Assembly: GCA_949291375.1 (NCBI GenBank)
Contig: CASEVI010000005.1
Location: forward strand, 54,981-118,980
Source: an uncultured bacterium
GTDB lineage: Bacteria > Bacillota_I > Bacilli_A > RFN20 > CAG-826
Direction of reading: 5' to 3'
Length of the DNA: 64,000 nt
Part shown: in pieces, positions 1-9,367 of the stretch
Position numbering within the stretch: the stretch's first letter is position 1
Layout: each line of letters starts with the position of its first letter
Translations under genes and position numbers: made by a program
The notes under the pieces: model-generated
Database searches by the model: none
What the model saw: the letters and a program-made list of their open reading frames with translations, nothing else
Told to the model about the DNA's origin: nothing

Positions 1-1617
1 TTAAATTTAGATGAACAAACACTTTATGAAAGTGTTTTAAATACAAGCTTAACTTATCCAAAAAGAAAAGCTTTTTATTATAAAGGGAAATATTATAGTT
101 ATGAATATTTATTAAATAAAATAAATATTTTTGCTGCCCATTTTAAAAAAATAGGTGTAAAAAAAGATGATGTAGTAACCATTTGTTTACCTAATATCCC
201 TGAAGCTTTATATCTTTTTTATGCTATCAATCAATTAGGGGCGATTGCAAATGTTATTCATCCTTTAATGAAAGAAGAACAACTTGAAGAAATTTTAAAA
301 AGATGCAATTCGAAAATACTATTTATTTTAGATACTAGGTATAACGAATTTAAAAAATTAAACGAAGAAGGAATTAAAGTTTATAGTGTTTGTCCAACTC
401 ATGAATGTAATTTCATCTTAAATTTTTTATATAATCAAATTTCAAAAAAAGATTTAACTTATAGAAAGAATAAAAAAAGTTATTATTCAATCGATGAATT
501 TTATAAAGAAAAGGACAAAAATAAAGAATTTGATAAAGATATTAAAAAAGATAGTGTTTATTTACATAGTGGTGGAACGACTGGTGATCCAAAAACTATC
601 GCTTTATCTTCTTATGCAATAAATTCATTATGTAAATCTTGCTATGGAGTTTTAGATTTTAAAGAAGGTGAAGTTACATATGTTCTTTCTGTTTTACCAA
701 TGTTTCATGGTTTTGGATTAACGATTTGCGTTCATATTGAGCTTGCTTATGGTGGATGTGATATGTTAATGCCTAAATTTTCTTCAAAAGAAACGGTAAA
801 ATTTTTAAAAAGAAAAAAGTTAAATTTTATTGTTGGTGTTCCGATTTTATTTGAAGGTTTATTAAGAAATAAAGATTTTAAAGGAAAGAATATTTCTTCT
901 TTAAGAAATTGTTTTGTTGGTGGCGATTTTGTTAGTGATTCACTTTATGATAGATTTAATAAAAGAATGGAAGAAGCTAATATTAAATGTAGATTAGGGG
1001 TTGGATATGGCTTAACTGAAACTGTGACGGTATGTAGTGTTAATTCAATTAATGAAACAAAAAAAGGAACTGTTGGAAAACCATTAAAAGATATAAAAGT
1101 AGTTATTATTGATGAAAATAATAATGTTTTAAATCCTTTAGAAAAAGGTGAAATTTGTATTGCTGGACCTACATTAATGAATGGTTATAGATTTTCAAAA
1201 AATAAAAGTAACGATAATATTTTTATTTTCATTGATAATGAAAAATATATAAAAACTGGTGATTATGGTTTTTTAGATGAAGAAGGGTATATTCATTTTG
1301 AACAAAGAATTAAAAGATTAATTAAGGTTAATGGTATTAATATTTTTCCAAGTGAAATTGAAAACATTGTAAATTCTTTACCTTATGTTTTTGAAAATGC
1401 AGCAATTGGAGTAGAAGATGATCGATTTGGTTCACTTATAAAATTATATGTTGTTTTAGATAGAGATTATTCTAAAGATTTTGGAAAATATAGTGAGGAA
1501 ATTAATAATTTAATCATAAATAAAGCTTCAATTTATGCAAAACCTAAAGAAATAATTTTCGTAGATAAATTACCAAAAACATTAATTGGGAAGATTGATG
1601 TAAAACAATTACATTAA
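1..1617 (+). CDS. Acyl-CoA ligase-like adenylate-forming enzyme (5' partial)
   Basis: Class I adenylate-forming enzyme (ANL superfamily) that would activate a carboxylic acid as acyl-AMP and pass it to CoA or a carrier; substrate unknown. The frame is open from base 1, so the start lies outside the window; the first in-window ATG (268) falls inside the N-terminal domain, because the upstream codons (for example GVKKDDVVTICLPNIPEALY near 150-220) read as typical family sequence. Visible motifs: the P-loop SGGTTGDPK near 568-595, YGLTET near 1009, TGDYGFLDEEGYIHF near 1255-1300, and the C-terminal PKTLIGKI near 1573-1600, whose Lys is the adenylation lysine. All core motifs are intact, so the enzyme is probably active. 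About 538 residues are visible, close to full family length. No neighbour points to a pathway. Confidence 0.85.
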   Translation, partial: LNLDEQTLYESVLNTSLTYPKRKAFYYKGKYYSYEYLLNKINIFAAHFKKIGVKKDDVVTICLPNIPEALYLFYAINQLGAIANVIHPLMKEEQLEEILKRCNSKILFILDTRYNEFKKLNEEGIKVYSVCPTHECNFILNFLYNQISKKDLTYRKNKKSYYSIDEFYKEKDKNKEFDKDIKKDSVYLHSGGTTGDPKTIALSSYAINSLCKSCYGVLDFKEGEVTYVLSVLPMFHGFGLTICVHIELAYGGCDMLMPKFSSKETVKFLKRKKLNFIVGVPILFEGLLRNKDFKGKNISSLRNCFVGGDFVSDSLYDRFNKRMEEANIKCRLGVGYGLTETVTVCSVNSINETKKGTVGKPLKDIKVVIIDENNNVLNPLEKGEICIAGPTLMNGYRFSKNKSNDNIFIFIDNEKYIKTGDYGFLDEEGYIHFEQRIKRLIKVNGINIFPSEIENIVNSLPYVFENAAIGVEDDRFGSLIKLYVVLDRDYSKDFGKYSEEINNLIINKASIYAKPKEIIFVDKLPKTLIGKIDVKQLH

Positions 1618-1682
1618 TAAACTAATAAAGTTAAAAATAATATTTAATTTTTATTTGTATAAAGATAAAATATGTTTTTGAT

Positions 1683-2399
1683 ATGAAAAGAAAAATTTTG
1701 AATCTTAGTTTATCAAGTTTATTTGGAATTTCTTATTCTTTAATGATTTTGACTTTTCCAATATGTTTTATACTTTTTAATCGTTGGTTTTTTTATTCAC
1801 AAATTAATTATTTACATGTTTTAAGTTATTTAAATCATTATAATTTTGATTTTACTTATTTAGATGTTAAAAATGCTTATGATTCATTAATGGATTCACT
1901 ATTATTTAATTTTCCTTTTAGCGAAGGAAAATTTAATTATAGTGAAAGTGGAATGAATCATTTTTTAGATTGTATACCTTTATTTTTCTTATGTATTATA
2001 GTTTTTATTATTTCTTTTATATTATTTTTTACTTTATTAATTTTAAAAAAGAAAAAGATTTTTACTAATTTAAAAATTAAAGGTTATTCTTCAATGAGTA
2101 TTGTTCCTTTAATTTTAACTTTATTTTTTATTATTGTTGCTATTTTTGCAGCAATTGATTTTGAAGAAGCTTTTACTATTTTTCATTCAATATTTTTTCC
2201 TGGAAAAGAAAATTGGATATTTTATGTAGAAGATGATCCAATTATATTAATATTTCCTGAAGCATTTTTTATTAATTGTGCTTTATTTATCGTGATTTTC
2301 TTTTTAATTTTTGCACTTATCCCTTTTATTTATGAATCAATTAATATATATAAAGAAAAGAAAAAATCAAAAGATTTGCTAAATAATATAAACTCATAA
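1683..2399 (+). CDS. TIGR01906/DUF1461-type integral membrane protein
   Basis: Integral membrane protein of unknown function, 238 residues. Hydrophobic segments lie near residues 12-35, 95-125, 138-160 and 190-218. The extracytoplasmic loop after the first segment resembles the DUF1461/TIGR01906 family: a tyrosine-rich stretch with DVKNAYDSLMD, then YSESGMNHFLDC just before the second membrane segment. No Shine-Dalgarno sequence is visible; a TAAAAT box at 1666-1671 lies only about 12 nt before the ATG, so the transcript may have a very short leader. The 3' end overlaps the convergent YhhN-like gene by 59 bp. Family assignment rests on the loop pattern and length; the function is unknown. Confidence 0.6.
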   Translation: MKRKILNLSLSSLFGISYSLMILTFPICFILFNRWFFYSQINYLHVLSYLNHYNFDFTYLDVKNAYDSLMDSLLFNFPFSEGKFNYSESGMNHFLDCIPLFFLCIIVFIISFILFFTLLILKKKKIFTNLKIKGYSSMSIVPLILTLFFIIVAIFAAIDFEEAFTIFHSIFFPGKENWIFYVEDDPIILIFPEAFFINCALFIVIFFLIFALIPFIYESINIYKEKKKSKDLLNNINS

Positions 2400-2982
2400 T
2401 TGCTAAATTTAAATATTTACTGTTTTTAATAAACCTTTCTTTTACGACTAATGTATCTGAATAAAAATAAATAATTAATCCAAATGTTAATAAAATAAAT
2501 TTATAAGAATTAATTTCGAATAATGAATATATAAAAATAAATAAAAGAAGTGAAAGATAAAATGAACCTCCATAAACAAAACTTTTCATTTTTTCTTTCA
2601 TTTTTAAATAAAAAACAATAATAAAAACAACTATAAAGATTAAAATTATTAAAAAGTTTATTAAATTAAAAGTAAATATTTTTTTATAAAACAAATAAAA
2701 AACTAATAAAAGGTGTCCTAAAGTAAAAGAAATTGCTCCAAAAAAGAACAATTTCTTTTTAAAAGATAGCAAAAATAAATCTCCAAGAAAATATAAAAAT
2801 GAAATTAAAGATAAAAAATAAAATTTTTCGATGTTTATAGTTAAAAATATAATTGAGATTAATAAAAGAGGAAAACATTTAAAAATTTTTCTTTCTTTTT
2901 CTTTTAATAAAGCTAAAAATAGAAGTTCTAAAAAAATAAAGACAAATAATAATATTGTTAGAATTATTGAAATTATTTTCAT
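2341..2982 (-). CDS. YhhN/TMEM86-family membrane protein (lysoplasmalogenase-like)
   Basis: Polytopic membrane protein of 213 residues with about seven or eight hydrophobic segments. Two stretches fit the YhhN family: LGDLFLLSFKKKLFFFGAIS followed by FTLGH, matching the conserved 'GD..L....F..G...F..GH' pattern, and near the C-terminus YFYSDTLVVKERF with a later LYYLANLLI, matching 'SD...A...F....YY..Q'. Characterised members hydrolyse the vinyl-ether bond of lysoplasmalogens, but bacterial members are mostly untested, so the activity is inference. It converges on the upstream membrane-protein gene with overlapping 3' ends and lies just downstream of phoR on the same strand, separated by 43 bp, so it may be read through from phoR. 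Confidence 0.55.
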   Translation of the reverse strand: MKIISIILTILLFVFIFLELLFLALLKEKERKIFKCFPLLLISIIFLTINIEKFYFLSLISFLYFLGDLFLLSFKKKLFFFGAISFTLGHLLLVFYLFYKKIFTFNLINFLIILIFIVVFIIVFYLKMKEKMKSFVYGGSFYLSLLLFIFIYSLFEINSYKFILLTFGLIIYFYSDTLVVKERFIKNSKYLNLAIMSLYYLANLLIFSFLYIY

Positions 2983-3025
2983 ATTTTCATTTTCTTATAT
3001 TTTTAAATTATTTTCTAGAATATAT

Positions 3026-4732
3026 TTAAAAAGTAATTATGAATTCACTTCCTTTATTTAATTCAGATTTAACATTAATTTTATAGTTATATTTAATTAA
3101 TATATGTTTTACTATTGCAAGTCCTAATCCACTTCCTTCACTATTAACTTTTATAGCTTCATCACTTCTTTTAAAACGTGTAAAAATGTTTGGAATATCT
3201 TCTTTTTTAATACCAATTCCATTATCTTTTATTAAAAATTTATCTTTAAAGATTGATATTTCTATTTTTCCATTATCTTTAAAAACATAATTAATAGCAT
3301 TGATAATTAAATTTCTAAATAAAATATCCGCATCATTTTCTTCCATATTTAAAATTAAATCATCGTTTTTATTAACATTAATTGTTATATTTTTCTCTTT
3401 TATTTTAATTTCATTTTCATTAATTATTTTATTTACTAACTCATAAACATTAATATTAATTTTTTGATGCGTAATAACATTATTTTCTAACGAAGAAAGA
3501 TAAAGCATATTTTGAATTAAATCTTTCATTCTTTTCGATGAATTATAAATATGAAGATTTGCTTCTTTAATTTCTTCATCTTCTTTTAATAATCCATCTT
3601 TAATCATTTCACTATAAGCAATAATAGTAGTTAAAGGTGATTTTAATTCATGAGAAGAGTTTTGGAAGAATTCTTTTTTCATTTCAATAACTTCATTTAA
3701 ATAAGTAATATCATTAATTAAAATTGTATAAATAAAGTTTTGATTATTTTCGTTATGTTCATTAAATTTATCATCAACAAAAATTTTAGAAAATATAAAA
3801 TCATAATCTTTGGAGTTTAATTTAAGAACTAAATCGATATGATTTTCTCCTTTTTCATCTAATTCTTTTATTTTTTCTTCAAAAGAAAGAGGGAAAAGCA
3901 TAAATTTATAAGATTTGTTAATAACATTTTCTTTTTTAGTTTCTAAAATTCTGAGAGAAAAATTATTTATTAAGATTACTTCTTTTTTATTGTTCAAAAC
4001 GATTATTCCTTCTTCTAATACGTTAATAATATTTTCGATTTTTTCTTTTTCTAAAGTTAAATCATCAATATTTTTAATGATTAATTTTCTTGTATCATCA
4101 ATTAAAGAAGAAAGGGCTAAAAAACCATCTTCGCGATATAAAAATGGGTCAGTAGTTACTAGATCTGAAAGTTTATTAACTTCATTTTTAAGCAATTTAA
4201 AGTTTTTCTTATATAAAAAATATAGATAAATATAATAAATAATATTGATAATTATTAATAAAATTCCTCCGATTATTAAAACATAGATTGAAGAATTAAT
4301 TATTTGACTTCTAAGTTGACCAACTCTAATTAAATAGCCATTTTTATTTTGAGTTACATAATAAAGAACATCACTATTTAAAGTTAAAGATGATTTTATA
4401 TAGAATTTATCGATATTATTTAAAAATTCTTCTAATCTATTTTCTTCACTAGTAATGGAATTATCAATATTATTTATATCTAAAATTACAGTATTTGAAT
4501 TATTTTTTAAAATTGTAATTCTTAAATTATTTACATAATCAAAACGAAGTAATAACTGATCATTATTTGATTCATCTTTATAGATAGAAGAAATAGTTAA
4601 AGCATATTCTTTTAAAGAGCTTTTAGCTTCATTTTCACTTATTAAATAGGTCGAAGTAAAACAAGTTAATAGAACAAGTAATGATATAAATAAAGAGATA
4701 AATGCTTGAAGAATGATTTGTTTTTTATTCAT
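3026..4732 (-). CDS. phoR: Phosphate-regulon sensor histidine kinase PhoR
   Basis: Membrane sensor kinase, 568 residues, partner of the PhoB/PhoP-type regulator encoded just upstream. Domains in order: transmembrane segment about 8-30, extracytoplasmic sensor region about 31-145, second membrane segment 148-172, PAS-like domain about 235-345, HisKA domain with the phospho-acceptor His361 in SSHELKSP, then HATPase_c with N-box LFRNLIINAINY, G1 box DNGIGI and G2 box GSGLGLAIVKH. This is the PhoR/WalK layout; its place next to pstSCAB-phoU-phoB supports PhoR, which autophosphorylates under phosphate limitation and is held off by PstB/PhoU when phosphate is plentiful. Unusually it is separated from phoB by 134 nt holding a terminator-like hairpin, so it may be made at a lower level than phoB or from its own promoter. 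Confidence 0.88.
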   Translation of the reverse strand: MNKKQIILQAFISLFISLLVLLTCFTSTYLISENEAKSSLKEYALTISSIYKDESNNDQLLLRFDYVNNLRITILKNNSNTVILDINNIDNSITSEENRLEEFLNNIDKFYIKSSLTLNSDVLYYVTQNKNGYLIRVGQLRSQIINSSIYVLIIGGILLIIINIIYYIYLYFLYKKNFKLLKNEVNKLSDLVTTDPFLYREDGFLALSSLIDDTRKLIIKNIDDLTLEKEKIENIINVLEEGIIVLNNKKEVILINNFSLRILETKKENVINKSYKFMLFPLSFEEKIKELDEKGENHIDLVLKLNSKDYDFIFSKIFVDDKFNEHNENNQNFIYTILINDITYLNEVIEMKKEFFQNSSHELKSPLTTIIAYSEMIKDGLLKEDEEIKEANLHIYNSSKRMKDLIQNMLYLSSLENNVITHQKININVYELVNKIINENEIKIKEKNITINVNKNDDLILNMEENDADILFRNLIINAINYVFKDNGKIEISIFKDKFLIKDNGIGIKKEDIPNIFTRFKRSDEAIKVNSEGSGLGLAIVKHILIKYNYKINVKSELNKGSEFIITF

Positions 4733-4821
4733 TTAATTAAATTCCTTGATTGCTTATTAATTTTATCAATTTATTCATTTAAAATTAATATAATGTGTAA
4801 AAATTAACAATCTTTAAAATT

Positions 4822-4860
4822 AAATAGGAGGATTTTTTTGTTTTTAAAATCCTCCTATTT
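4822..4860 (-). terminator. Terminator hairpin between phoB and phoR
   Basis: Inverted repeat AAATAGGAGGAT / ATCCTCCTATTT, 12 bp stem, about 7 nt beyond the phoB stop. On the minus strand it is followed by TTTAATTTT, a moderate U-tract. It would end or attenuate the pst-phoB transcript before phoR. Confidence 0.65.
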
Positions 4861-4866
4861 AATAAA

Positions 4867-5550
4867 TTATTGATTCTCGTTTTTTAATTTATAGCCTTCA
4901 CCATAAATTGTTAAGATATAATGATCTTTATTATTTGGATCTAGTTTATCTCTTATTCCTTTTATATGAACATCAATAACTCTAGATTCAAAATTTGTCA
5001 TATTCTCTCCCCAATAAGCTTTAAAAAGTTCATCTCGAGAGATAATTCTTTCTTTATTTTTAATTAAATAAGAAAGAATTTTAAATTCATTAGTTGTTAA
5101 ATCAATTTTTTCATTATTGCGATAAACTTCATATTTAAGTGGATAAATAGATAAATCTTGATAAGTAACAACCTCTTCATTATGTCTTCTTTTTTTAGCA
5201 TTTACTCTTGAGATAAGTTCTAAAACTTCAAAAGGTTTAGCAATATAATCATCAGCACCTAAATCAAGCATATCAACTTTAGTAACAATTGAATTTTTTG
5301 CACTTAAAACGATAATTTCAATATCTTTATTAGCTTTATCTTCTCTAATCTTTTTTAAAACATCTTCCCCTTTCATATCAGGAAGCATTAAATCTAGTAA
5401 AACCATATTAGGTTTTAAAGAATTGAAAGCTTTAAAAAAAGAAGTAGCATCATAAAAAGAGATAACTTCGTTACCATTTTTTGAAAGAATTAAATTAATA
5501 ACTCTTGAAATCTCCTTGTCATCTTCTAATGAATAAATAATATAGCTCAT
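4867..5550 (-). CDS. phoB: Phosphate-regulon response regulator (PhoB/PhoP type)
   Basis: OmpR/PhoB-family response regulator, 227 residues. Receiver domain about 1-118 with the acidic pair near residues 10-11, phospho-acceptor Asp53 in LLDLMLPD, and a conserved Lys in the VLSAKNS segment. C-terminal winged-helix DNA-binding domain about 128-222 with the typical SRDELFKAYWG and DVHIKGIRDKL stretches. Phosphorylated by PhoR, it should bind the TTTACA-type repeats before pstS. It starts 3 bp after the phoU stop on the same strand, so the regulator is co-transcribed with the transporter it controls, a positive feedback layout. In Bacillus the orthologue is called PhoP. Called with high confidence from sequence and context. 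Confidence 0.9.
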   Translation of the reverse strand: MSYIIYSLEDDKEISRVINLILSKNGNEVISFYDATSFFKAFNSLKPNMVLLDLMLPDMKGEDVLKKIREDKANKDIEIIVLSAKNSIVTKVDMLDLGADDYIAKPFEVLELISRVNAKKRRHNEEVVTYQDLSIYPLKYEVYRNNEKIDLTTNEFKILSYLIKNKERIISRDELFKAYWGENMTNFESRVIDVHIKGIRDKLDPNNKDHYILTIYGEGYKLKNENQ

Positions 5551-5553
5551 AGT

Positions 5554-6186
5554 TTAAATAATATATCTGTCCTTATAATATCCACTTTTAATATAAATTG
5601 CCCATTCAGCAACATTTGAAGCGTGATCAGCAATTCTTTCAACATATTTTACTAAAAGAGTAGTGAAAATTGTAAATTCATCATCAAATCGATTATCTTT
5701 TTTTAATGAAGGTAATAAAGAAAGAATTTCTAAATAAAGTTTATCAATTTCATCATCACTTTTAATAATCTTTTTTGCTTCATCTTCATCAAAATTTATT
5801 AATGAATCAATTGCTTTATTAACCATAATTAATGTTTTATTAATCATTTCATCAAGTTTAGGAAGTCTCATTGTGTCTTTATATTTTGCTAAATTGGCAT
5901 TTACCCAGCAAACATCTTCAGCATGATCTCCAAGTCTTTCTAAATCTTCACATACTTTGAAATAACCAGTTAATTTCCTAAGTTCAGTTGCAAAAGGTCT
6001 TTCTTTTAAAATATTTAATAAACAAACACCTTCAATTTTTCTTTCATATTCATTAATAACTTCATCGTTAATGATATCTTTTTTAGTAGTATTTGGATCA
6101 AAATAGAATGAGAAAGCATAGTTTAATGATTCTTTGACTCTTTTTGACATTTCAACAACATCGATTTCTAAATTCGTTAAGTCCAT
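5554..6186 (-). CDS. phoU: Phosphate signalling protein PhoU
   Basis: PhoU, 210 residues, an all-helical cytoplasmic protein made of two PhoU repeats (about 10-100 and 115-205). Each repeat carries the acidic, metal-binding pattern: LERLGDHAEDV near residue 82 and YVERIADHASNVAEWAIYI near residue 182, the latter being the family's E/D-RI-DH-N-AEW signature. PhoU links transporter state to PhoR, keeping the kinase inactive when phosphate is plentiful, and limits uptake by Pst. It lies 44 bp after pstB and 3 bp before phoB. Length matches the family (about 215 residues). No unusual features. Confidence 0.92.
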   Translation of the reverse strand: MDLTNLEIDVVEMSKRVKESLNYAFSFYFDPNTTKKDIINDEVINEYERKIEGVCLLNILKERPFATELRKLTGYFKVCEDLERLGDHAEDVCWVNANLAKYKDTMRLPKLDEMINKTLIMVNKAIDSLINFDEDEAKKIIKSDDEIDKLYLEILSLLPSLKKDNRFDDEFTIFTTLLVKYVERIADHASNVAEWAIYIKSGYYKDRYII

Positions 6187-6230
6187 AAAAATATCCTCTT
6201 AAATAATTATAATTTATAAAAATGTAAGTA

Positions 6231-7079
6231 TTAACTAAATTTTCCAGTAATATAATCTTCACTCTTTTTATTTTTAGGATGAGCAAAGAAATTTTCTGTT
6301 TTATTAAATTCAATTAATTCTCCAAGCATAAAAAATGCAGTATAATCGGAAATTCTTGCAGCTTGTTGCATGTTATGTGTAACAATTACAATTGTATATT
6401 TTTCTTTTAATTTTCTAATCAATTCTTCAATTTTTAATGTAGCAATTGGATCAAGTGCTGAGGTAGGTTCATCCATTAAAATAATATCTGGAGACATTGC
6501 AATACATCTTGCAATACATAATCTTTGTTGTTGGCCACCTGAAAGAGAAGTACCAGAATGAGAAATTTGATCTTTAACTTCTTCATAAAGTCCGACATCA
6601 TTTAATGATTCATAAACGATTTTATCTAATTCTTTTTTATTTCTTAAGCCTTGACATTTTGGACCATAGGTAATGTTATTATAAATGCTCATTGGGAATG
6701 GGTTTGGTTGTTGAAAAACCATTCCGACTTTACTTCTAAGTTGAATAGTATTTAATGTATCAATTGGACTACCTTTATAAAGAATTTCTCCTTCTTTTTT
6801 ATTACCATCAATTAAATCATTCATTCGATTAAAACATCTTAAGAGTGTAGATTTTCCACATCCAGAAGGACCAATAAAAGCCGTAACTTTCTTTTTAAAT
6901 ATTTCTAAATTAATATTTTTTAAAGCGTGTTTTGTTCCGTTATCATAAAAAAAATCAAAATTTTTAACACTAAATATTACTTCTTCATCAGGATATTCAT
7001 TACTATGAGGAAGAGGTAAATCATTATTAAATAACTCTTCGTTTACGATTTCTTTTTTAAATTTAAATGGATTTTTCAT
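6231..7079 (-). CDS. pstB: Phosphate ABC transporter ATP-binding protein PstB
   Basis: ATPase of the high-affinity phosphate importer, 282 residues. Walker [10 protein letters not shown] at about 70-78, Q-loop in [16 protein letters not shown] (the PNPFP motif is characteristic of PstB), signature LSGGQQQR at 179-186, Walker B LMDEP at 201-205 and the switch histidine in VTHNMQQA. The N-terminal 35 residues are a non-conserved extension before the first strand, longer than in most PstB proteins; the ATG at 7079 follows AGAGATAAAAT, with no closer start that keeps the family N-terminus. Four base pairs separate it from the pstA stop. Cytoplasmic, dimeric, paired with PstC and PstA. Confidence 0.95.
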   Translation of the reverse strand: MKNPFKFKKEIVNEELFNNDLPLPHSNEYPDEEVIFSVKNFDFFYDNGTKHALKNINLEIFKKKVTAFIGPSGCGKSTLLRCFNRMNDLIDGNKKEGEILYKGSPIDTLNTIQLRSKVGMVFQQPNPFPMSIYNNITYGPKCQGLRNKKELDKIVYESLNDVGLYEEVKDQISHSGTSLSGGQQQRLCIARCIAMSPDIILMDEPTSALDPIATLKIEELIRKLKEKYTIVIVTHNMQQAARISDYTAFFMLGELIEFNKTENFFAHPKNKKSEDYITGKFS

Positions 7080-7082
7080 ATT

Positions 7083-8348
7083 TTATCTCTCCCTTTTTCT
7101 TTTAAATAAATAATTAATTAATTTGGTCAAAAGTGAAAGTATTACAACAACACAGAAAATCATAATTGAGATAGCACATGCTTGTTCATATGCAGGATAT
7201 TCTCCAGCAAGGATATACCAAATATGAACGGCTAAAGTAGTATTTCCAGATGTAAAACTTGGTGCTGCTGTAATAAAAGTTCCTAAAGCAAATACTAAAG
7301 CTGCAGATTCACCAATTGTTCTACCAATTCCTAATATTGCTGCGTTTAAAATTCCATCAATTGAATTTGGTAAAATAATTTTAAATATAGTTTCAGTATT
7401 TGAAGCGCCTAAAGCTAAAGAAGCTGAAATCATACTTTTAGGAATTGTTTTAATTGATTCTTCAACAGTTTTAACGATCGTTGGAAGTAAAATTAAAGTC
7501 ATTGTTAATGCACCAGTAAAAATATTTCCACCAGTAGTTCCTGTCATACTTCCAACAAAAGGAATAAATATTGCGGCACCAACAAGACCGAAAATAATTG
7601 AAGGAATTCCACTAGACATATCAATTAAAGATCTAATAATTCTTGTAACTTTATTATCTTTTGCATAATATCCTAAATATATTGCACCTCCAATTCCTAA
7701 AGGAAGTGAGAATATTAATGTAAAAAGTATTAACCAACAAGTTGTGATTAATGAGGTAGAAATTCCACCTCCTAAACTTAAAAAGTTGGAATCATAAATA
7801 CTAACAGCACTATCTAATGTAGATATCATATTTTCAATTCCATCATCGCTATATGCAGTTTCATATGCACCAGATTCAGTTTGGACAGTAATATAAGATA
7901 AATACATATCATTAGGAATAGCAAAATTAGTACCATCATCTCTTCTAACTAATTCATTAAACGGTGAATTTTTGCTAACTTCGACAACATAAATTACATT
8001 ATTTTGGTTATTATCTTTACCATATTGAAGTCCAATTCCCCATTTTTCGCTATAAGAAACATCATCAAATCTTTCTAAATCGCTATAATCATATCCATTT
8101 TCATTAAAAACAAAGTCTTTACTTGTTCTTAAGGCAACAGATGATTGAGAATAATTACTAGTGATAAATCCGGGAGTTAAATAACTAGCACCGGTAAAAA
8201 GAACATAACCTATAACTAAACATAAAACAACAACGCAAAGTATAGAGAATAAAAATGTTGAACCGTTAGTAACTCCATCTTTATATTTTCTATTTTTTAT
8301 GTTTCTTTCAATAAGTTTAGTGAAATTAATTGGATTCTTTTCTTTCAT
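7083..8348 (-). CDS. pstA: Phosphate ABC transporter permease PstA with large extracytoplasmic insert
   Basis: Membrane permease of the Pst importer. The C-terminal part (about 190-421) is standard PstA: five membrane segments and the permease loop EESIKTIPKSMISASLALGA. It is unusually long: 421 residues against roughly 280-300. The excess is a hydrophilic insert of about 130 residues (about 60-190, bases 7778-8168) between the first membrane segment (33-53) and the core. Residues about 102-180 of the insert, with WGIGLQYG, VIYVVEVSKNSPF and NDMYLSYI, look PDZ-like by pattern; this is inference. The gene starts inside pstC (23 bp overlap) with a GGAGG site 11 nt before ATG. The permease role is secure; the insert's role is unknown. 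Confidence 0.9.
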   Translation of the reverse strand: MKEKNPINFTKLIERNIKNRKYKDGVTNGSTFLFSILCVVVLCLVIGYVLFTGASYLTPGFITSNYSQSSVALRTSKDFVFNENGYDYSDLERFDDVSYSEKWGIGLQYGKDNNQNNVIYVVEVSKNSPFNELVRRDDGTNFAIPNDMYLSYITVQTESGAYETAYSDDGIENMISTLDSAVSIYDSNFLSLGGGISTSLITTCWLILFTLIFSLPLGIGGAIYLGYYAKDNKVTRIIRSLIDMSSGIPSIIFGLVGAAIFIPFVGSMTGTTGGNIFTGALTMTLILLPTIVKTVEESIKTIPKSMISASLALGASNTETIFKIILPNSIDGILNAAILGIGRTIGESAALVFALGTFITAAPSFTSGNTTLAVHIWYILAGEYPAYEQACAISIMIFCVVVILSLLTKLINYLFKRKRER

Positions 8349-9345
8349 TGTTTAATAATCCTCCAATTTTTTTAATAAATTTTCTAACCGGTCCATCTTT
8401 ATCACGGTTATAGTTTTTTATAGCGTTTAAAAGTAAATTTGTAATAACTATAACGGCCATTAAAACAATACCAAGAGAGAAACGAACATCATAACCAAAT
8501 CCACTTGCTTCATTAATTCCTGATAACATAGCCGAAGCAATAGTAGAACCTGGTTGGAAAATATTATAGAAGTTAAGGCCGTTAGTACTATTTCCAATTA
8601 CCATTTGAATAGCGGTTGCTTCTCCTAAAGCTCTACCTATACCAAGAATAATTCCAGCAAAAATACCAGATTTTGCACTTCGAATTATAATTTTCATATT
8701 AGTTTGAGCATTTGAAGCACCTAAAGCAAGTGAACCATTGATTAAAGAATGATCAACTGCATTAATTGCACTTATTGATAAAGTAGTCATTGTTGGAATG
8801 GACATAACTGCAATAATTAAAGCGCCACTTAAAATCGAAGATCCAGCAAACGTTTGAACACCTAAAGCCTCGGCAATTGAATATACAAAAGGATTGATAA
8901 TTCCTTTACCAAAAAGACCAAAAATAACTGAAGGAATAGCTGCTAATAAATCAATTGCGGTTCTTATAATATCTTTAATTCCTCTAGGAGAAATTTTTGC
9001 AATAAATAAGGCTGTAAAAATCGATGTTGGTACACTAATTATTAAAGATAATAAAACAACATAAATAGTTGTTAAAACTAAAAACATCGCTCCACCATTT
9101 CCATCATATGTCCAAGTAGAGTTAGTAAAAAATGAAGATAAATTTTGATTAACAAATTTTCCATCGCTTCCATAATTATCAACAAATGGTTGAATACCTT
9201 TTATTAATATAAAAATAATAGAAATAATGATAATACTTGCACATATTGCAACAAGAAAAAATAATAGTAGATGTATTATTTTATCTACTATTATTTTTCT
9301 TTTGCTTCGACTATTTTTGGTTTTTACTTTAACTAAGTTCTCCAT
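8326..9345 (-). CDS. pstC: Phosphate ABC transporter permease PstC
   Basis: Second permease of the Pst importer, 339 residues, six predicted membrane segments (first about 23-48). The permease loop is visible as INAVDHSLINGSLALGASNA, and ALGEATAIQMVIGN, characteristic of PstC/PstA proteins, follows. A periplasm-facing segment with the FFTNSTWTYDG pattern after the first helix is typical of PstC and fits this call over PstA. It forms a heterodimer with PstA and receives phosphate from the PstS lipoprotein. Located 22 bp after pstS and overlapping pstA by 23 bp, as expected for translational coupling. Confidence 0.93.
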   Translation of the reverse strand: MENLVKVKTKNSRSKRKIIVDKIIHLLLFFLVAICASIIIISIIFILIKGIQPFVDNYGSDGKFVNQNLSSFFTNSTWTYDGNGGAMFLVLTTIYVVLLSLIISVPTSIFTALFIAKISPRGIKDIIRTAIDLLAAIPSVIFGLFGKGIINPFVYSIAEALGVQTFAGSSILSGALIIAVMSIPTMTTLSISAINAVDHSLINGSLALGASNAQTNMKIIIRSAKSGIFAGIILGIGRALGEATAIQMVIGNSTNGLNFYNIFQPGSTIASAMLSGINEASGFGYDVRFSLGIVLMAVIVITNLLLNAIKNYNRDKDGPVRKFIKKIGGLLNNERKESN

Positions 9346-9367
9346 AAAAAATAATCAAAACAACTTA

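Noticed and set aside
2831..3061. 76-codon plus-strand ORF opposite the YhhN-like and phoR genes
   Set aside because: Antisense to two well-supported genes, no ribosome site, no recognisable features.
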